From Notolepis coatsorum (taxonomy: Eukaryota; Chordata; Actinopteri; Aulopiformes; Paralepididae): a stretch of DNA of 64,000 nt. The notes below the pieces were generated by a model. It saw only the letters and a program-made list of their open reading frames with translations, ran no database searches and was not told the DNA's origin. A program made the position numbers and the translations under genes. The DNA lies in the NCBI GenBank assembly GCA_963971535.1, contig OZ020592.1, forward strand, positions 130,121,663-130,185,662, given 5' to 3'. This document shows positions 1 to 10,369 of this stretch, piece by piece; within the stretch, counting starts at the first letter, position 1, and every line of letters begins with the position of its first letter.

Positions 1-709
1 GAGTCTGTCACTGGTACAGTAGTCACTGGCAAACAACATTCTCCCATAGTCTGTTCCCCACGGGTATCCACCGTGGTGCGATCCGTCTCTGAACTGGTGT
101 CGTGGCGTAGGCGTACATGGTCCTGGTGTCTACGGAAAACATGTCCATCAGTCAGTTGAATGACATAGGAAACTGGGCCACTCTGTTTCAGAATAACGCC
201 AGGCAGCCACTGTTGCTTGTTGATAGTACTGAAATTCCTCACATAGACCTTGTCCTCAGGTTCTAATTGTCTCTCTTTTGCGTGCTGATCATGACGCTCC
301 TTCTGCTTCTCCTGCTTCCTCTGTAGTTTCGCCTTCATGTCTGGACGCAGCAAGTCCAATCTCGCCTTGGGCCTACGCCCCATCAGCATCTCTGCTGGCG
401 TGCGCCCCGTTGTCGTTTGAGGCGTGAGGCGATAGGTAAACAGGAAACGTGAAAGTCTAGTGTTTAGAGAGTCTCCTGTCATCCTCTTTAACCCCTCTTT
501 CACTGTCTGAACAGCCCGCTCAGCCAAACCATTTGAGGCTGGGTGGAACGGCGCCGTCCTAATGTGATTAATGCCGTTCTGGTGCATAAATTCACTGAAC
601 AGCTCACTGGTGAATGTTGGGCCATTATCCGAGACCAGGGTGTCTGGCAACCCATGGACTGCGAAGACTTGTCTGAGTTGGTCTATGGTTGTGGGGGCTG
701 TGATATTGT
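1..709 (-). pseudogene. Gypsy integrase C-terminal part, out of frame
   Basis: On the minus strand the integrase core continues here in a different frame from the main ORF. Visible motifs are LVSDNGPTFTSELF (second catalytic Asp), HPASNGLAERAVQT (region of the catalytic Glu) and a basic C-terminal part that runs off the window. The shift lies at about 715-720. Whether the break is a real mutation or a sequencing error cannot be told from one copy. Confidence 0.85.
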
Positions 710-3700
710 TCATGATATGGCTTCTATCCATTTTGAGTGTGCGTCTACCATGATCAGAAACATCTGTCCCATAAAGGGTCCTGCAAAGTCTACATGCAGC
801 CTAGACCAGGGGCGGTCTGGCCACTCCCATGGGTGCAACGGAGCAGGCGGTGGATTGTTCTGATTAGTCTGACACTGTGTGCATGATTTTACCTTGCTCT
901 CCAGATCATCGTCCATTCTTGGCCACCAGACGTATGATCTCGCTAGGCTTTTCATCCGGGAGACTCCTGGATGAGTCTCATGTATCTCCTCCACAACTCG
1001 TGACCGTCCTGGGGGCGGTACGATGACCCTCGACCCCCAGAAGATGCAGCCGTCCTGCAGGCTCAGGTCTGTTTTGCGTTTAGCATACGGCCTCAGTTCC
1101 TCTCCCTCCACGACACTGGGCCAACCTTGCAAAAGGAAGGTCTTGACCCGAGACAGGACCGGGTCCCTCTCTGTCCACTGCTTAATCTGTGTCGCTTTGA
1201 TAGGTGTCTCTGCTAGCCTCTCCAATGAAAACACAGTCTCTGGAGGCACATATGTAGTGGCGGGTGTCTCTGGTAACGGCAGTCGACTCAGTGCGTCAGC
1301 ATTTGCGTTATCCTTGCCCGCTTTGAACACTATAGTGTACTGGTAGGCTGAGAGTGTGAGAGCCCAACGCTGTATCCTGGCTGAGGCCAGCGGTGGGATG
1401 CATTTTGTCTCACTGAACAGACTCATCAGAGGTTTATGGTCTGTTGTGATAGTGAATGCCCGTCCGTATAGGTATTGATGGAAACGCTTCACAGCAAAAA
1501 CAACAGCTAGACCCTCTTTATCTAACTGAGAGTACCCCTTCTCCGCTGCTGTTAGGGTACGTGAAGCAAAAACAACAGGCTTCTCATCTCCATCCTCCAT
1601 GATGTGTGAGAGCACTGCTCCGACTCCATAAGGCGAGGCATCACTCGAGACGATGATCTCTTTGTCTGGGTCGTAGTGAACGAGCAGCTTTGCAGACTGG
1701 AGCAGCTCTTTCACTTCCTTAAAAGCTCTCTGCTGCTCTCCACTCCACTCCCACTTAGTGTCCAGGTGCAGTAGCTTGTACAGCGGGGCCAAAACATGTG
1801 ATAAATCCGGCAGAAATTTGCCATAATAATTCACCATGCCCAAAAACGATCTCAGTTCATGGACACTCTTTGGGCTTGGAGCCTCCTTTATGGCTCTCAC
1901 CTTATCTTCCAAAGGGCTGAGCACCTGTGCTGTGATCCTGTGTCCCAGGTAGGTCACGCTCGGTGCCAGGAACACACACTTGGCACGCTTCAAACGCAGT
2001 CCTGCGTCTGAGAGTCGTTTCAACACCTGCGCTAGGTTAGCCAGATGCTCCGCCTCCGTGGCCCCCGTGATGAGGATATCATCTAGATATACCGCTACGT
2101 GCGGGATACCCTGTAACAGCGTGTCCATTGTTCTTTGAAAGATGGCGGGGCTGGATGCCACTCCAAACACGAGGCGATTGTATTTAAATAAGCCCTTGTG
2201 AGTGTTGATGGTGACATACTCTTTTGACTCTTCGTCAAGTTGCAGTTGCTGGTAAGCATGGCTCATGTCTAGCTTTGTGAAACGCTTCCCCCCTGACAAG
2301 GTTGCAAACAGGTCATCCACTCTTGGTAGTGGATACTCCTCCAGTTTAGAGACCTGATTTACCGTCACCTTGTAGTCTCCACATATGCGTGCTGTATTAT
2401 CCTCTTTCAGGATTGGCACAATGGGAGCCGCCCACCTTGAAAATTGGACGGGTTCAATGATGCCTTGCTTCTGCAAACGTTCCAGCTCCTCCTCCACCTT
2501 GACCTTCATGGCATACGGCACCGACCTAGGCTTGAAAAACCTTGGGGCGGCCTCAGGGTCAACATGGAGTTTCACAGTTACCCCCTTCAGTGTGCCCAGC
2601 TCGTCCCTGAAAACATCACTGTACCGATGCAGGATGTCCTCTGTCGTGTCTGTCATGTGCACATATTTAACATTATGCCAGTTTAGCTTAATTTTCCTTA
2701 GCCAATCACGGCCCAAAAGACTTGGCCCCCCCCCCTTAGCTATAACCAGCCTGGCCTTTGCCTTCTGATTCCCCGCTAAAATGTCCACATATAGCACCCC
2801 TATATGAGGTATGGGCTGACCTGTGTATGTCCTGAGCCTGAGCTTTGATGGGCTAATGGGTGGTAGGTTAGACCCCCATGTCTTCCTGTAGGTCTCCTCA
2901 CTGATGACCGATGCAGTAGCCCCTGAGTCAATCTCAAACTTTACATCCTGTCCCCCGACAGTGATAGTGGCATAATAGGGTTCAGGTGGCTCCTCATCTG
3001 TTCCCACCCCGAACATGTTGTATGCACACTCTGCTTCCTCATGTGTTTCTTCCAGGTGGTGTGTGGAGGCTTGAGCCTGTCGCTGCTTTCCCTGCCAAGG
3101 CTTGCCCCTGCCCATTTTATTGTCTTTTGAACTCCTGCACTTCTTTGCTAGGTGTCCCTTTTTATTACAATTATGGCAGACAGCCTCTTTGAATCTGCAG
3201 TCATTTGCATAATGCGACGACCCCCCACACCTAAAACATTCCACCCCTTTTTTAAACACCTCACTTTTACCAGTCTCTTTATAGGCAGGCTCCCTTCTGA
3301 CTTGGTGCACTGTCGCTGTCTGTGACAACACCCCATTCCCCCTCTGTATGTCCCTAGCATTGTTTGCAGCCATCTCCATACCTTGGGAAATCTCTAGGGC
3401 TTTTTTAAAAGTCAGCGGCGGGGCTTCCCCCAGCAGGTGGCGCTGTATGGGGTCATTATTAATGCCGCAAACTAATCTGTCACGGAGCATATCGTCCAAC
3501 ACTGCCCCGAATTCACAATGTTCCGACAGTTGGCGTAGCTCAGCCACAAAGTTGGCTACAGACTGACCTTGCTTCCTGAACAGACTGTGGAATTTGAAAC
3601 GTTGCACTATCACAGAGGGTCTTGGGTTGTGGTGGTTCCCCACAAGCTTGACTAAGTCTTCATATGGAATTTCCCCCGGTTTCAGTGGTGTAGCTAAATT

Positions 3701-3979
3701 CCTTATCAGCTTATAAGTCTTAGCCCCACACACACCCAGGAGAATAGAGCGCATTTTCCACATTTTCGCCACATCAGTAATTCCATTTGCATTGAAAAAA
3801 TGTCCCAACCTTTCCTCGTACTCTGTCCAGTCCTCATTCGCTTCCACGAACTCACTGATAGTCCCAAACGTCGCCATCTGAGCGCGAGGCTCCTCTTTCA
3901 CACTCGGCTCGTCCTCTTCTCCCGATGCTCTCCCGTCCCCGAGCGATGCTCCTTCAGTACCACTGCCGGCGTCGCTCAT
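710..3979 (-). CDS. Gypsy Gag-Pol polyprotein (1089 aa, interrupted in integrase)
   Basis: The polyprotein supplies the capsid and enzymes for retrotransposition. Domains in order: Gag capsid-like region (about residues 40-215); two CCHC zinc knuckles (starting CFRCG near 248 and CHNCNKKGH near 268); retropepsin-type protease with EIDSGATASV (DSG at 351-353); reverse transcriptase from about 480 with catalytic YLDD at 631-634; RNase H with SSDASPYGVG; then an integrase zinc-binding region (HETHPGVSR, CTQCQ) and the start of the DDE core (HVDFAGP). Gag and Pol share one frame. The frame ends just after WIEAIS, while integrase homology continues in another frame to the left, so a one-base change near 718 truncates it. 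The start at 3979 is the first ATG after the leader. Confidence 0.93.
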   Translation of the reverse strand: MSDAGSGTEGASLGDGRASGEEDEPSVKEEPRAQMATFGTISEFVEANEDWTEYEERLGHFFNANGITDVAKMWKMRSILLGVCGAKTYKLIRNLATPLKPGEIPYEDLVKLVGNHHNPRPSVIVQRFKFHSLFRKQGQSVANFVAELRQLSEHCEFGAVLDDMLRDRLVCGINNDPIQRHLLGEAPPLTFKKALEISQGMEMAANNARDIQRGNGVLSQTATVHQVRREPAYKETGKSEVFKKGVECFRCGGSSHYANDCRFKEAVCHNCNKKGHLAKKCRSSKDNKMGRGKPWQGKQRQAQASTHHLEETHEEAECAYNMFGVGTDEEPPEPYYATITVGGQDVKFEIDSGATASVISEETYRKTWGSNLPPISPSKLRLRTYTGQPIPHIGVLYVDILAGNQKAKARLVIAKGGGPSLLGRDWLRKIKLNWHNVKYVHMTDTTEDILHRYSDVFRDELGTLKGVTVKLHVDPEAAPRFFKPRSVPYAMKVKVEEELERLQKQGIIEPVQFSRWAAPIVPILKEDNTARICGDYKVTVNQVSKLEEYPLPRVDDLFATLSGGKRFTKLDMSHAYQQLQLDEESKEYVTINTHKGLFKYNRLVFGVASSPAIFQRTMDTLLQGIPHVAVYLDDILITGATEAEHLANLAQVLKRLSDAGLRLKRAKCVFLAPSVTYLGHRITAQVLSPLEDKVRAIKEAPSPKSVHELRSFLGMVNYYGKFLPDLSHVLAPLYKLLHLDTKWEWSGEQQRAFKEVKELLQSAKLLVHYDPDKEIIVSSDASPYGVGAVLSHIMEDGDEKPVVFASRTLTAAEKGYSQLDKEGLAVVFAVKRFHQYLYGRAFTITTDHKPLMSLFSETKCIPPLASARIQRWALTLSAYQYTIVFKAGKDNANADALSRLPLPETPATTYVPPETVFSLERLAETPIKATQIKQWTERDPVLSRVKTFLLQGWPSVVEGEELRPYAKRKTDLSLQDGCIFWGSRVIVPPPGRSRVVEEIHETHPGVSRMKSLARSYVWWPRMDDDLESKVKSCTQCQTNQNNPPPAPLHPWEWPDRPWSRLHVDFAGPFMGQMFLIMVDAHSKWIEAIS

Positions 3980-4080
3980 ACGTTAGCCGTCCAGCTATAG
4001 CTTTAGCCTCACGCTAACAACAAACAAAAACAACCGGGATGACACGTCGCCAATCCAGTTTATCCTCGTCGCCAAAAATA

Positions 4081-4362
4081 TGTGGTAACCTCTAATAATA
4101 AGTAAGCCACACAACACGCTTGTGATCCCTTTGGTTGAGTAGTTTAGTGGGTAACGGGAGCAATACAATACAGGTGCGTCTTACACTCTGCGCACGTTAG
4201 TCATACAGGTAAGAACGCCGGCACCCGATACGGAGAATACCTCCCGTATATATCTGTAGTCACAAAATATTATCCCTTGAGCAATAGCTCCCTCTAGTGG
4301 GGGAATATAGATACTGCCTCCATATTAATCCTAGATATATATATAAGGCTGACATTACAACA
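4081..4362 (-). repeat. 5' LTR of the first Gypsy element
   Basis: The plus strand begins TGTGGTAACC at 4081 and ends ACAACA at 4362, giving TG...CA termini in either orientation. Just inside (3' on the minus strand) comes a leader reading GGCGACGAGGAT, common after LTRs of vertebrate Gypsy elements. A TATATATA run near 4338-4345 could serve as a promoter TATA. The outer boundary rests only on the terminal dinucleotide because the partner LTR is not visible. Confidence 0.7.
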
Positions 4363-4367
4363 AAACG

Positions 4368-4492
4368 GTTAACCCTTTCACTGCGACAATACACAGAAGG
4401 TTAACCCTTTCACTGCCACGCGGCAAAGGTAACCGTCGGTAGTGTGATAGTAAAGGGTTAACCTTCTGTAGTGTGGCAGTGAAAGGGGTAAC
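4368..4492. repeat. Inverted repeat of TTAACCCTTTCACTGCC-type units
   Basis: Two units reading GGTTAACCCTTTCACTGC are followed by two units in the opposite orientation (GTGGCAGTGAAAGGGGTAAC), forming an imperfect 125-bp palindrome. The same unit recurs in tandem near 35190, 60090 and 61300. It resembles the piggyBac-like terminus at 23588. Confidence 0.7.
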
Positions 4493-4610
4493 AGCAGTTA
4501 CAGTCGGTGTGTGTGTAGAGAGGGCGTTGAGAAGGGAAATTTCAACGGCATAATGTGAATATGCCCGAAATGTAGTGGGACAAAATTACTCTGGATGTTC
4601 TCTTTACCCG

Positions 4611-4722
4611 ACTGTAACCGCAGAGACGGTGTGTAACAGCAGACAGTGTGTAACAGCAGACGGTGTGTAACAGCAGACAGTGTGTGTAATAGCAGACAGT
4701 GTGTAACAGCAGACAGTAGGGA
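4611..4722. repeat. 17-bp minisatellite
   Basis: About six copies of a unit like ACAGCAGACAGTGTGTA with small length changes. Non-coding. Confidence 0.8.
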
Positions 4723-5015
4723 TGGGAATTTATCAGATTTTATTGATACGATTCCATTATCGATTCTGCTTATCGATCCGATTCTTTATCGATTCCCTTA
4801 TCGATTCCTGCTAAATTTATAATTTTAATAAATAAATTGGAAATGCAACAGAACTAAGCTGGTTAGAATAACAACATGCAACTTGACATTTCTGATTGTC
4901 ATTTATTGATACAAGATACAAGAGTTTTATTTGTCACGGCATACAAGTATACAATGCAATGCGGGGGGTCTTGCCCGCAACAATGTGCATAATTACAATA
5001 GTAATATATAATAAG

Positions 5016-6577
5016 TAGGGATGCACCGATATGAAAATTGGCCACCGATACCGATACCGATTGTTCAACTAACACTATCGACCGATACCGATACTTGTAT
5101 ATTTGTATATAAGTATTTGTAATTTTTTTTTTTTTTTTTTTTTTTTAATGAAACTACTGTATATTTGTATGCGTGTTTGTATTTGTAGGCCTCTTTACTT
5201 ACTTAAAAAAAAGGAAACATCAAGAAATATGTTTATGGTATTAATTCCACCATGCCATGTAGCACTATCCCTCTCCCAGTATCGTCTGGCGGCCTGCAGA
5301 TGGATACTATTCTCTCAACCAGAGCTCTCAGCCAATGCAATAGAACCATTTTGATTGACAGTCGATTCTGCCAATTACGCTAGCACCCACCTCCTGCTGT
5401 TCTTACCACCAATCGGCAAGCGTTTATTCATTTTCTACTTTCTGGCATGCCGCCATTGATCTGCTTGCGACTCGAGAGCACAACAAACTTAACGTAGCTA
5501 ATACCTTAGCTGCCTGCCCCGCCGACCAGCGCTCCACAGCATGACCAAATGAGACATAATGATTTTACTGCAACAAATGTTATAATAAAACAAAGCCTTT
5601 CTATACATTTGTCTGGTTGAAAACTTTATTAACAGATTGCAGAATGGGTAGTTTGGTACGGAATGAGCAACGGAATGGAACTGAGCTATGAACGGAATAA
5701 TGCCTTGCTTACTTGCTGTGTTCGGGTAAATAATATGCTGATGTTATATTGAACGTGCAACACTAACTATATAACGTTATTAACTAACTAGCTACCGTAC
5801 CGGGAGCTCACGTTGATGCCTGGATGGTGCTAACTAACTAGCTACCGTACCGGGAGCTCACGTTGATGCCTGGATGGTGCTAACTAACTAGCTACCGTAC
5901 CGGGAGCTCACGTTGATGCCTGGATGGTGCTAACTAACTAGCTACCATACCGGGAGCTCACGTTGATGCCTGGATGGTGCTAACTAACTAGCTACCGTAC
6001 CGGGAGCTCACGTTGATGCCTGGATGGTGCTAACTAACTAGCTACCGTACCGGGAGCTCACGTTGATGCCTGGATGGTGCTAGCTAACTAGCTACCGTAC
6101 CGGGAGCTCACGTTGATGCCTGGATGGTGCTAGCTAACTAGCTACCGTACCGGGAGCTCACGTTGATGCCTGGATGGTGCTAGCTAACTAGCTACCATTC
6201 CGGGAGCTCACGTTGATGCCTGGATGGTGCTAGCTAACTAGCTACCATCCCGGGAGCTCAAGTTGATGCCTGGATGGTGCTAGCTAACTAGCTACCATCC
6301 CGCGAGCTCACGTTGATACCTACTAACTGGCTACCGTTCTGTGATTTGTTTACTTCGAGGTTGAAGAAAGTGCACTTTTAGGTTGAAAGAACGGGGGCCG
6401 GGGGCGGCGTTGTGCAGGTTGCGACGCGTTTTGCCTTTTGACGCGACACAAATTGATGGATATTTATCGGCTACTGCCATCGGCACATTCGAGCTTATCG
6501 GCCGATAGGCCGATTGCAGTCAACAAGGCACTTATCGGCCGATACCGATACCCGACCGATACATCGGTGCACCCCTA
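5016..6577. mobile_element. Non-autonomous hAT element, 1.56 kb
   Basis: The terminal inverted repeats are TAGGGATGCACCGAT on the left and the complement of ATCGGTGCACCCCTA on the right, with many CCGATA subterminal motifs. Flanking 8-bp duplications are ATAATAAG (5008-5015) and ATAATACG (6578-6585), matching at 7 of 8, as expected for hAT. No transposase frame is left. A 50-bp minisatellite fills the centre. Confidence 0.85.
5779..6330. repeat. 50-bp minisatellite inside hAT
   Basis: About eleven copies of a 50-bp unit containing CTAGCTACCGTACCGGGAGC and ending TGGATGGTGC. Copies toward the right differ by a few bases (TAACTAAC becomes TAGCTAAC; CCGTACC becomes CCATCCC), so the array has a mutation gradient. 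Confidence 0.95.
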
Positions 6578-6920
6578 ATAATACGAATCCAATAGAACGA
6601 CATTGTGCAATAACGAGTAACAAAGTAGGGCATATCGGTATCTGTACATGAGTTATTTACAGAGCATGGTAGGACATGCTAGGTCCTGTGGTAGTGCAAT
6701 ACACTGTTAGCTACGGATGAGGCACTGGGTCTTTATGTACACTGCTATACAATGATCTCAAGCTATACTATACTATTCTTAAAGTGACCTTTCCTTCTGA
6801 CCATAAGTGTGAGCGTGTGCAGCATGAGTGTGTGTGTGCTCATGTTAAAGTGGCTGCTAGTGTGTGAGCGTGTACAGTGTGTGTTGTGTGTGTGCTCATG
6901 TGTGCTTGTGTGTGGAGAGT

Positions 6921-7328
6921 TCAGTGTTCAAGACTGATGGCCTGGGGGAAGAAGCTGAGCCGAAGTCTCTCTGTCCTAGTTACTGGTGTTCGCAGGCGTT
7001 TGCCTGACCGCAGCAGCATGAACAGGCTGTTGTTGGGGTGGTGAGGGTCTTTCATTATCCTGCAGGCTCTGGATTTGCACCTCTTGTTGTATAGGACCTG
7101 CAGGGTTGGTAGTGCAATACCCGTGGTACGCTCAGCTGAGCGCACCACTCTCTGTAGGGCCTTCTTGTCCTGTGCCGTGCTGTTTCCATACCAGGCAGTG
7201 ATGTTTCCAGTCAAGATGCTCTCTACAGCTCCGGAGTAGAAGGACTGGAGTATCTTCCCAGATACTCTGAACTTCCTTAACTGTCTCGGGTGGTAGAGGC
7301 GCTGCTTCGCCTCTTGTTGAGCCCCCAT
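6921..7328 (-). pseudogene. LINE reverse transcriptase C-terminal fragment
   Basis: The frame encodes QRLYHPRQLRKFRVS, then TGNITAWYGNST, the typical C-terminal region of a jockey/CR1/Rex1-type ORF2 after the RT domain, ending in ERLRLSFFPQAI. Its 5' end is the insertion junction with the host hAT, so the first codons of the open frame are not LINE. No catalytic residues are included; it is a dead fragment. Confidence 0.85.
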
Positions 7329-7484
7329 GTCAGAAAAATAAAAAAAACTGTAAAAAAATTTTTAATAATAACTATACACTTAAATAAAATAATGTATTTG
7401 AGATTAACTAATTTTTTTATTTTTTTATTTTTTTTATTCTTAAATTGAATAACAACCTGTTGAATGCAACTACAGTTCAATATC

Positions 7485-8394
7485 TTAACCCTCTCTAGAG
7501 TCCAAGGGGCTTTTTGCACCCGTGGGCGGAGAACAAAATAATTTAGAATGTCTTCCAAATGCTCAAAGTACATCTTTTCAGAAATCGGTAAAAATAGAAA
7601 AATGCCAATTTCGAGTGCTTTGAGATGTAATCTATATGTCTCCTTACTTGCTAAATGTAATACGACTTGTAAATATGTTTAATTCTTGCTAAATTGTATA
7701 GTTCTAAATGATCCCGTATTCATGGGACTACAACGCGCCACGTACATGCACGCGCGCGCACACAAACAGCGGCGTGTGCGCTGATAGGTGTCAAATCACT
7801 GAGTGATCTAATATGCATATCATTCTTCAGAGCGAGAGGGGGGAGGGATTGTTTGTTTCTCACATTGTCGCTGTCTGTCGTTGAACTCACTGCTCTCAGC
7901 TGAACTCGCAAGGATATCTATCTCGCCATGGGGCTGCATATTTCTCCAACAAATCATACCGTCTATCAGATCTATTTTCTGGTATTCCAAGTTTAGTCAG
8001 GATAATATAACCTGCATTATCATTCTCGAGAATACACGCCGTGTTTCCAGCTCCTCAGGGACCCAGGCACGTTGGAACTTTAAATCCGCACGGGGTGCTG
8101 CCTTTCTGAGATATTTTTTTTTCCAGAACGCCGAGAGAGGAACGTTCGTTGTTTAGAATGGCTTTGAAATAAGTTATTTCTAATGACCCTTTAACTGAAA
8201 ATGACGTGAGACGTGAGGCAAACGAGAAGAACATAATAATTGTTTTATTTTGACTTTTCAAGCCTGAAGAAATAAAAACAAACAAACCTCAGTTGAACTT
8301 CTGAATACCTCACTTGGCTTGGCTCCATCTCCAAGTCTGTATGACAAATTTCTATATATGGGTTAGCTTCAATGTTAGATTGAATGCATCTCCT
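7485..8394. other. Unassigned intronic sequence; possible TTAA terminus at left
   Basis: Starts with TTAACCCTCTCTAGAGTCC, which resembles a piggyBac-like terminus, but no matching right end is visible nearby. A segment near 8048 (GTTTCCAGCTCCTC...GGACCC) recurs at 10800-10855 and 11167-11210, so part of this is a dispersed repeat. I see no coding sequence. Confidence 0.4.
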
Positions 8395-8619
8395 TAGGGC
8401 TGTCCCCGACTAAGGATTTGGATGGTCGACTATGATTGGCCAAATTTTTATTTTTTTTTAGTTTTTTATCATTCCATTTGGGCTGTGGGGGGTGCTTAAT
8501 ATCTGAAGGAGTCGACTGAAGTAGGGCTGCAACGATTAGTCGACATAATCGACGACGTCGATTATAAAAAATCGTCGATGAGGAATTGTTGCGTCAATTA
8601 GTCGTTAAAAAAAATATCT

Positions 8620-9275
8620 ACCGATACCGATCTTTCCCGATCCGATCAAAAAAAATAAAAATTTAAATAAATTATTATTATTTATTTTTTATTTACATTT
8701 TTTATTCAACAAACATGACCATGTTCACGTATTAAACTCATACTCAGGCCTTAGTTTTGGTTTTAAATTGCATATCATCATTTATTTATTGTCACACAGA
8801 GCAGAAGAATTTTGCCAAAACAAATCAATAGTATCCAGCTGCAGAACGGCAGACCAGCCACACTCTCAGACCCAAACGCATTTCCTTTGATTTAATTATA
8901 CATCAAATGATTTATGTCAAGGATTGCAATGCCTCGCTTGAATGAAGTTAACTTTTCACCTGGATAACGTCAACATTCAGGGTGAATGTAATGTGAGAAA
9001 TTGGGATAAAACAAATAAAAAATATAAAATTGTATTTAGGTCTGAGAGTTTGGCTGGTCTGCCGTTCTGCAGCTGGATACTATTGGTTTGTTTTGGCAAA
9101 ATTCTTCTGCTCTGTGTGACAATAAATAAATGAATGATGATATGCAATTTAAAACCAAAACTAAGGCCTCAGTATGAGTTTAAGACGTGAACATGGTCAT
9201 GTTTGTTAAAAAAAATTAAATAATTGCCGATCCCGATTTTCGGAAAATCACGTGATCGGATCGGGACATCCCTAA
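8620..9275. mobile_element. Palindromic MITE nested inside the inner hAT
   Basis: Two arms of about 165 bp, 8709-8873 and 9039-9208, are inverted copies of each other at high identity. The right end reads GATCGGATCGGGACATCCCTA, a hAT-type terminus; the left terminus is degraded, so the left border is approximate. Long arms suggest a foldback MITE. Confidence 0.75.
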
Positions 9276-9282
9276 TGGTAGA

Positions 9283-9384
9283 CAAAGCAACTCTGAGGTC
9301 ATGCTCAATGTCCAATCTGTTCCTCTGCTCTGTCTTCAGCTGGACCAGAGCTGAGAAGCCACTTTCACAAAGATAGGTAGTGCA
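9283..9384 (-). pseudogene. hAT transposase C-terminal remnant
   Basis: The minus strand reads TTYLCESGFSALVQLKTEQ and then RNRLDIEHDLRVALS without a stop. This is the hallmark C-terminal dimerisation segment of hAT (Ac/ZBED-type) transposases (established family knowledge). The rest of the gene is missing. It supports assigning the 8522-9517 element to hAT. Confidence 0.85.
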
Positions 9385-9929
9385 AACAAAAATATATATA
9401 TATAATTTTTTATTTTTTTTATTTTTTTTAATATAATTTTTTTTCGATTAGTCGACTAATCGAAAAAATTATCTACAGATTAGTCGACTACCAAAATAGT
9501 CATTAGTTGCAGCCCTAGACTGAAGGCTTCTTGTCCTCTGTAAAAGCATGCAATTGGTCCACTGATGGATACATCTTGATATTTGTCTAGTCTAGTGTGT
9601 TCATTAGATGGGTGAAATCCTCTTTCAGTGCCTCTGTGCCTGTTTTCGTAGGCAGTTAGCCTCTGGTATGCGTGCCATTAGCGTTAGCCACGCTTCTAGG
9701 CCTCTTTTCTTTTGGAAAGAATGATAAAAAAAAAGAAAATTATAAATATATATATATATTCTTTTTAATATATTTGCCTAAGAGGTTGGCCAGTCGACTA
9801 CGGCTCCTTTCGACCGATTAGTCGACTAATCGACTAATAGGGGTCAGCCCTACATCTCCTACAACGACTCTGTCGCGCCTAAATTAAGATGTTACACAGC
9901 TGATACCAATTGTATTATCAATGCACGGC

Positions 9930-9995
9930 TAATTAAGTGTTTTATATTACATCGGTCCGCGACCCGATGGTTGGGGACCTCTGCTCCGTTATAGA
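9930..9995. mobile_element. hAT (Charlie-type) terminal fragment
   Basis: The sequence CGCGACCCGATGGTTGGGGA followed by CCTCTGCT resembles the end of Charlie-like hAT elements. Only one end is visible. Confidence 0.4.
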
Positions 9996-9996
9996 A

Positions 9997-10330
9997 TAGA
10001 CTTTTAATTGTCATTGCACAGTATACAACGAAATTTCAGGGGAGCTCCCACAGACCGTAGTACATATATACATACATGAACACATAACACACATATAACA
10101 CTGTACATAACAGAATATTTTAAATAATAAAGTGCATAATGGGTGGTAATCAGAGATTATCAAGTGCAGTGGTAAGTGCATGGTGCACGTGAGGGGACAG
10201 TCAATGAGTATTTAACAGCAGTTATGCACAAGTTTATAGACTTTCGGAGTGCGTATATTATTCAATGAGACTGCCAGCCAGCTCTTGCTCGACGGAGAAA
10301 TACAATTTCAATTGTGACGAGAGAATACGA
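9997..10330 (-). mobile_element. LINE 3' UTR fragment
   Basis: The stretch TTAATTGTCATTGCACAGTA with CAACGAAATTTCAG is typical of the 3' UTR of fish Rex1/CR1-like LINEs read from the minus strand. No coding part is present. Confidence 0.45.
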
Positions 10331-10369
10331 TTCAGATACAATTGAACACAAACGGTTCCAAAGATATTA

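Larger units (their letters stand above)
1..4362 (-). mobile_element. Ty3/Gypsy LTR retrotransposon (3' end cut by window)
   Basis: This is a minus-strand LTR retrotransposon: the 5' LTR is at 4081-4362, followed leftward by a roughly 100-bp leader, a fused gag-pol frame (3979-710) and the rest of integrase down to position 1. The domain order protease, RT, RNase H, integrase identifies the Ty3/Gypsy group. The 3' LTR must lie left of the window, so target duplications cannot be checked. Coding is nearly intact, with one visible frameshift, which suggests a fairly young insertion. It lies in what should be an upstream SMARCAD1 intron, antisense to that gene. Confidence 0.93.
4905..7320 (-). 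mobile_element. 5'-truncated Rex1/CR1-like LINE, split by a hAT
   Basis: The 3' UTR (4905-5015 and 6578-6920) closely matches the 3' UTR of the longer LINE at 56610-59165 (motif TTTTATTTGTCACGGCATAC). The coding end is at 6921-7320. The two parts are separated by the 1.56-kb hAT element at 5016-6577, so the LINE was there first. Confidence 0.85.
4728..7460. mobile_element. hAT-type element, copy 1 (right end lost)
   Basis: Begins TAGGGATGGGAATT followed by ATCGAT-rich subterminal sequence. Its body matches, in reverse orientation, the right part of the complete element at 26139-27721. Comparison shows that a LINE (4905-7320) was inserted between a segment reading TGTCATTTATTG and one reading TTGAGCCCCCATGTCAG, which are contiguous in the other copy. 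Homology stops near 7460, so the right terminus has been replaced. Confidence 0.65.
8522..9517. mobile_element. hAT element nested in the 8395-9852 hAT
   Basis: The termini are TAGGGCTGCAACGATTAGTC and, inverted, TAGGGCTGCAACTAATGAC. The exact 8-bp duplication GACTGAAG lies at 8514-8521 and 9518-9525. A transposase remnant (9283-9384) survives near the right end, and a palindromic MITE sits inside. Confidence 0.92.
8395..9852. mobile_element. hAT element (outer of a nest)
   Basis: Left end TAGGGCTGTCCCCGAC; right end the complement of TAGGGCTGACCCC, with GTCGACTAATC subterminal repeats. Both sides carry the exact 8-bp duplication CATCTCCT (8387-8394 and 9853-9860). A second hAT occupies most of its interior. 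Confidence 0.92.
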
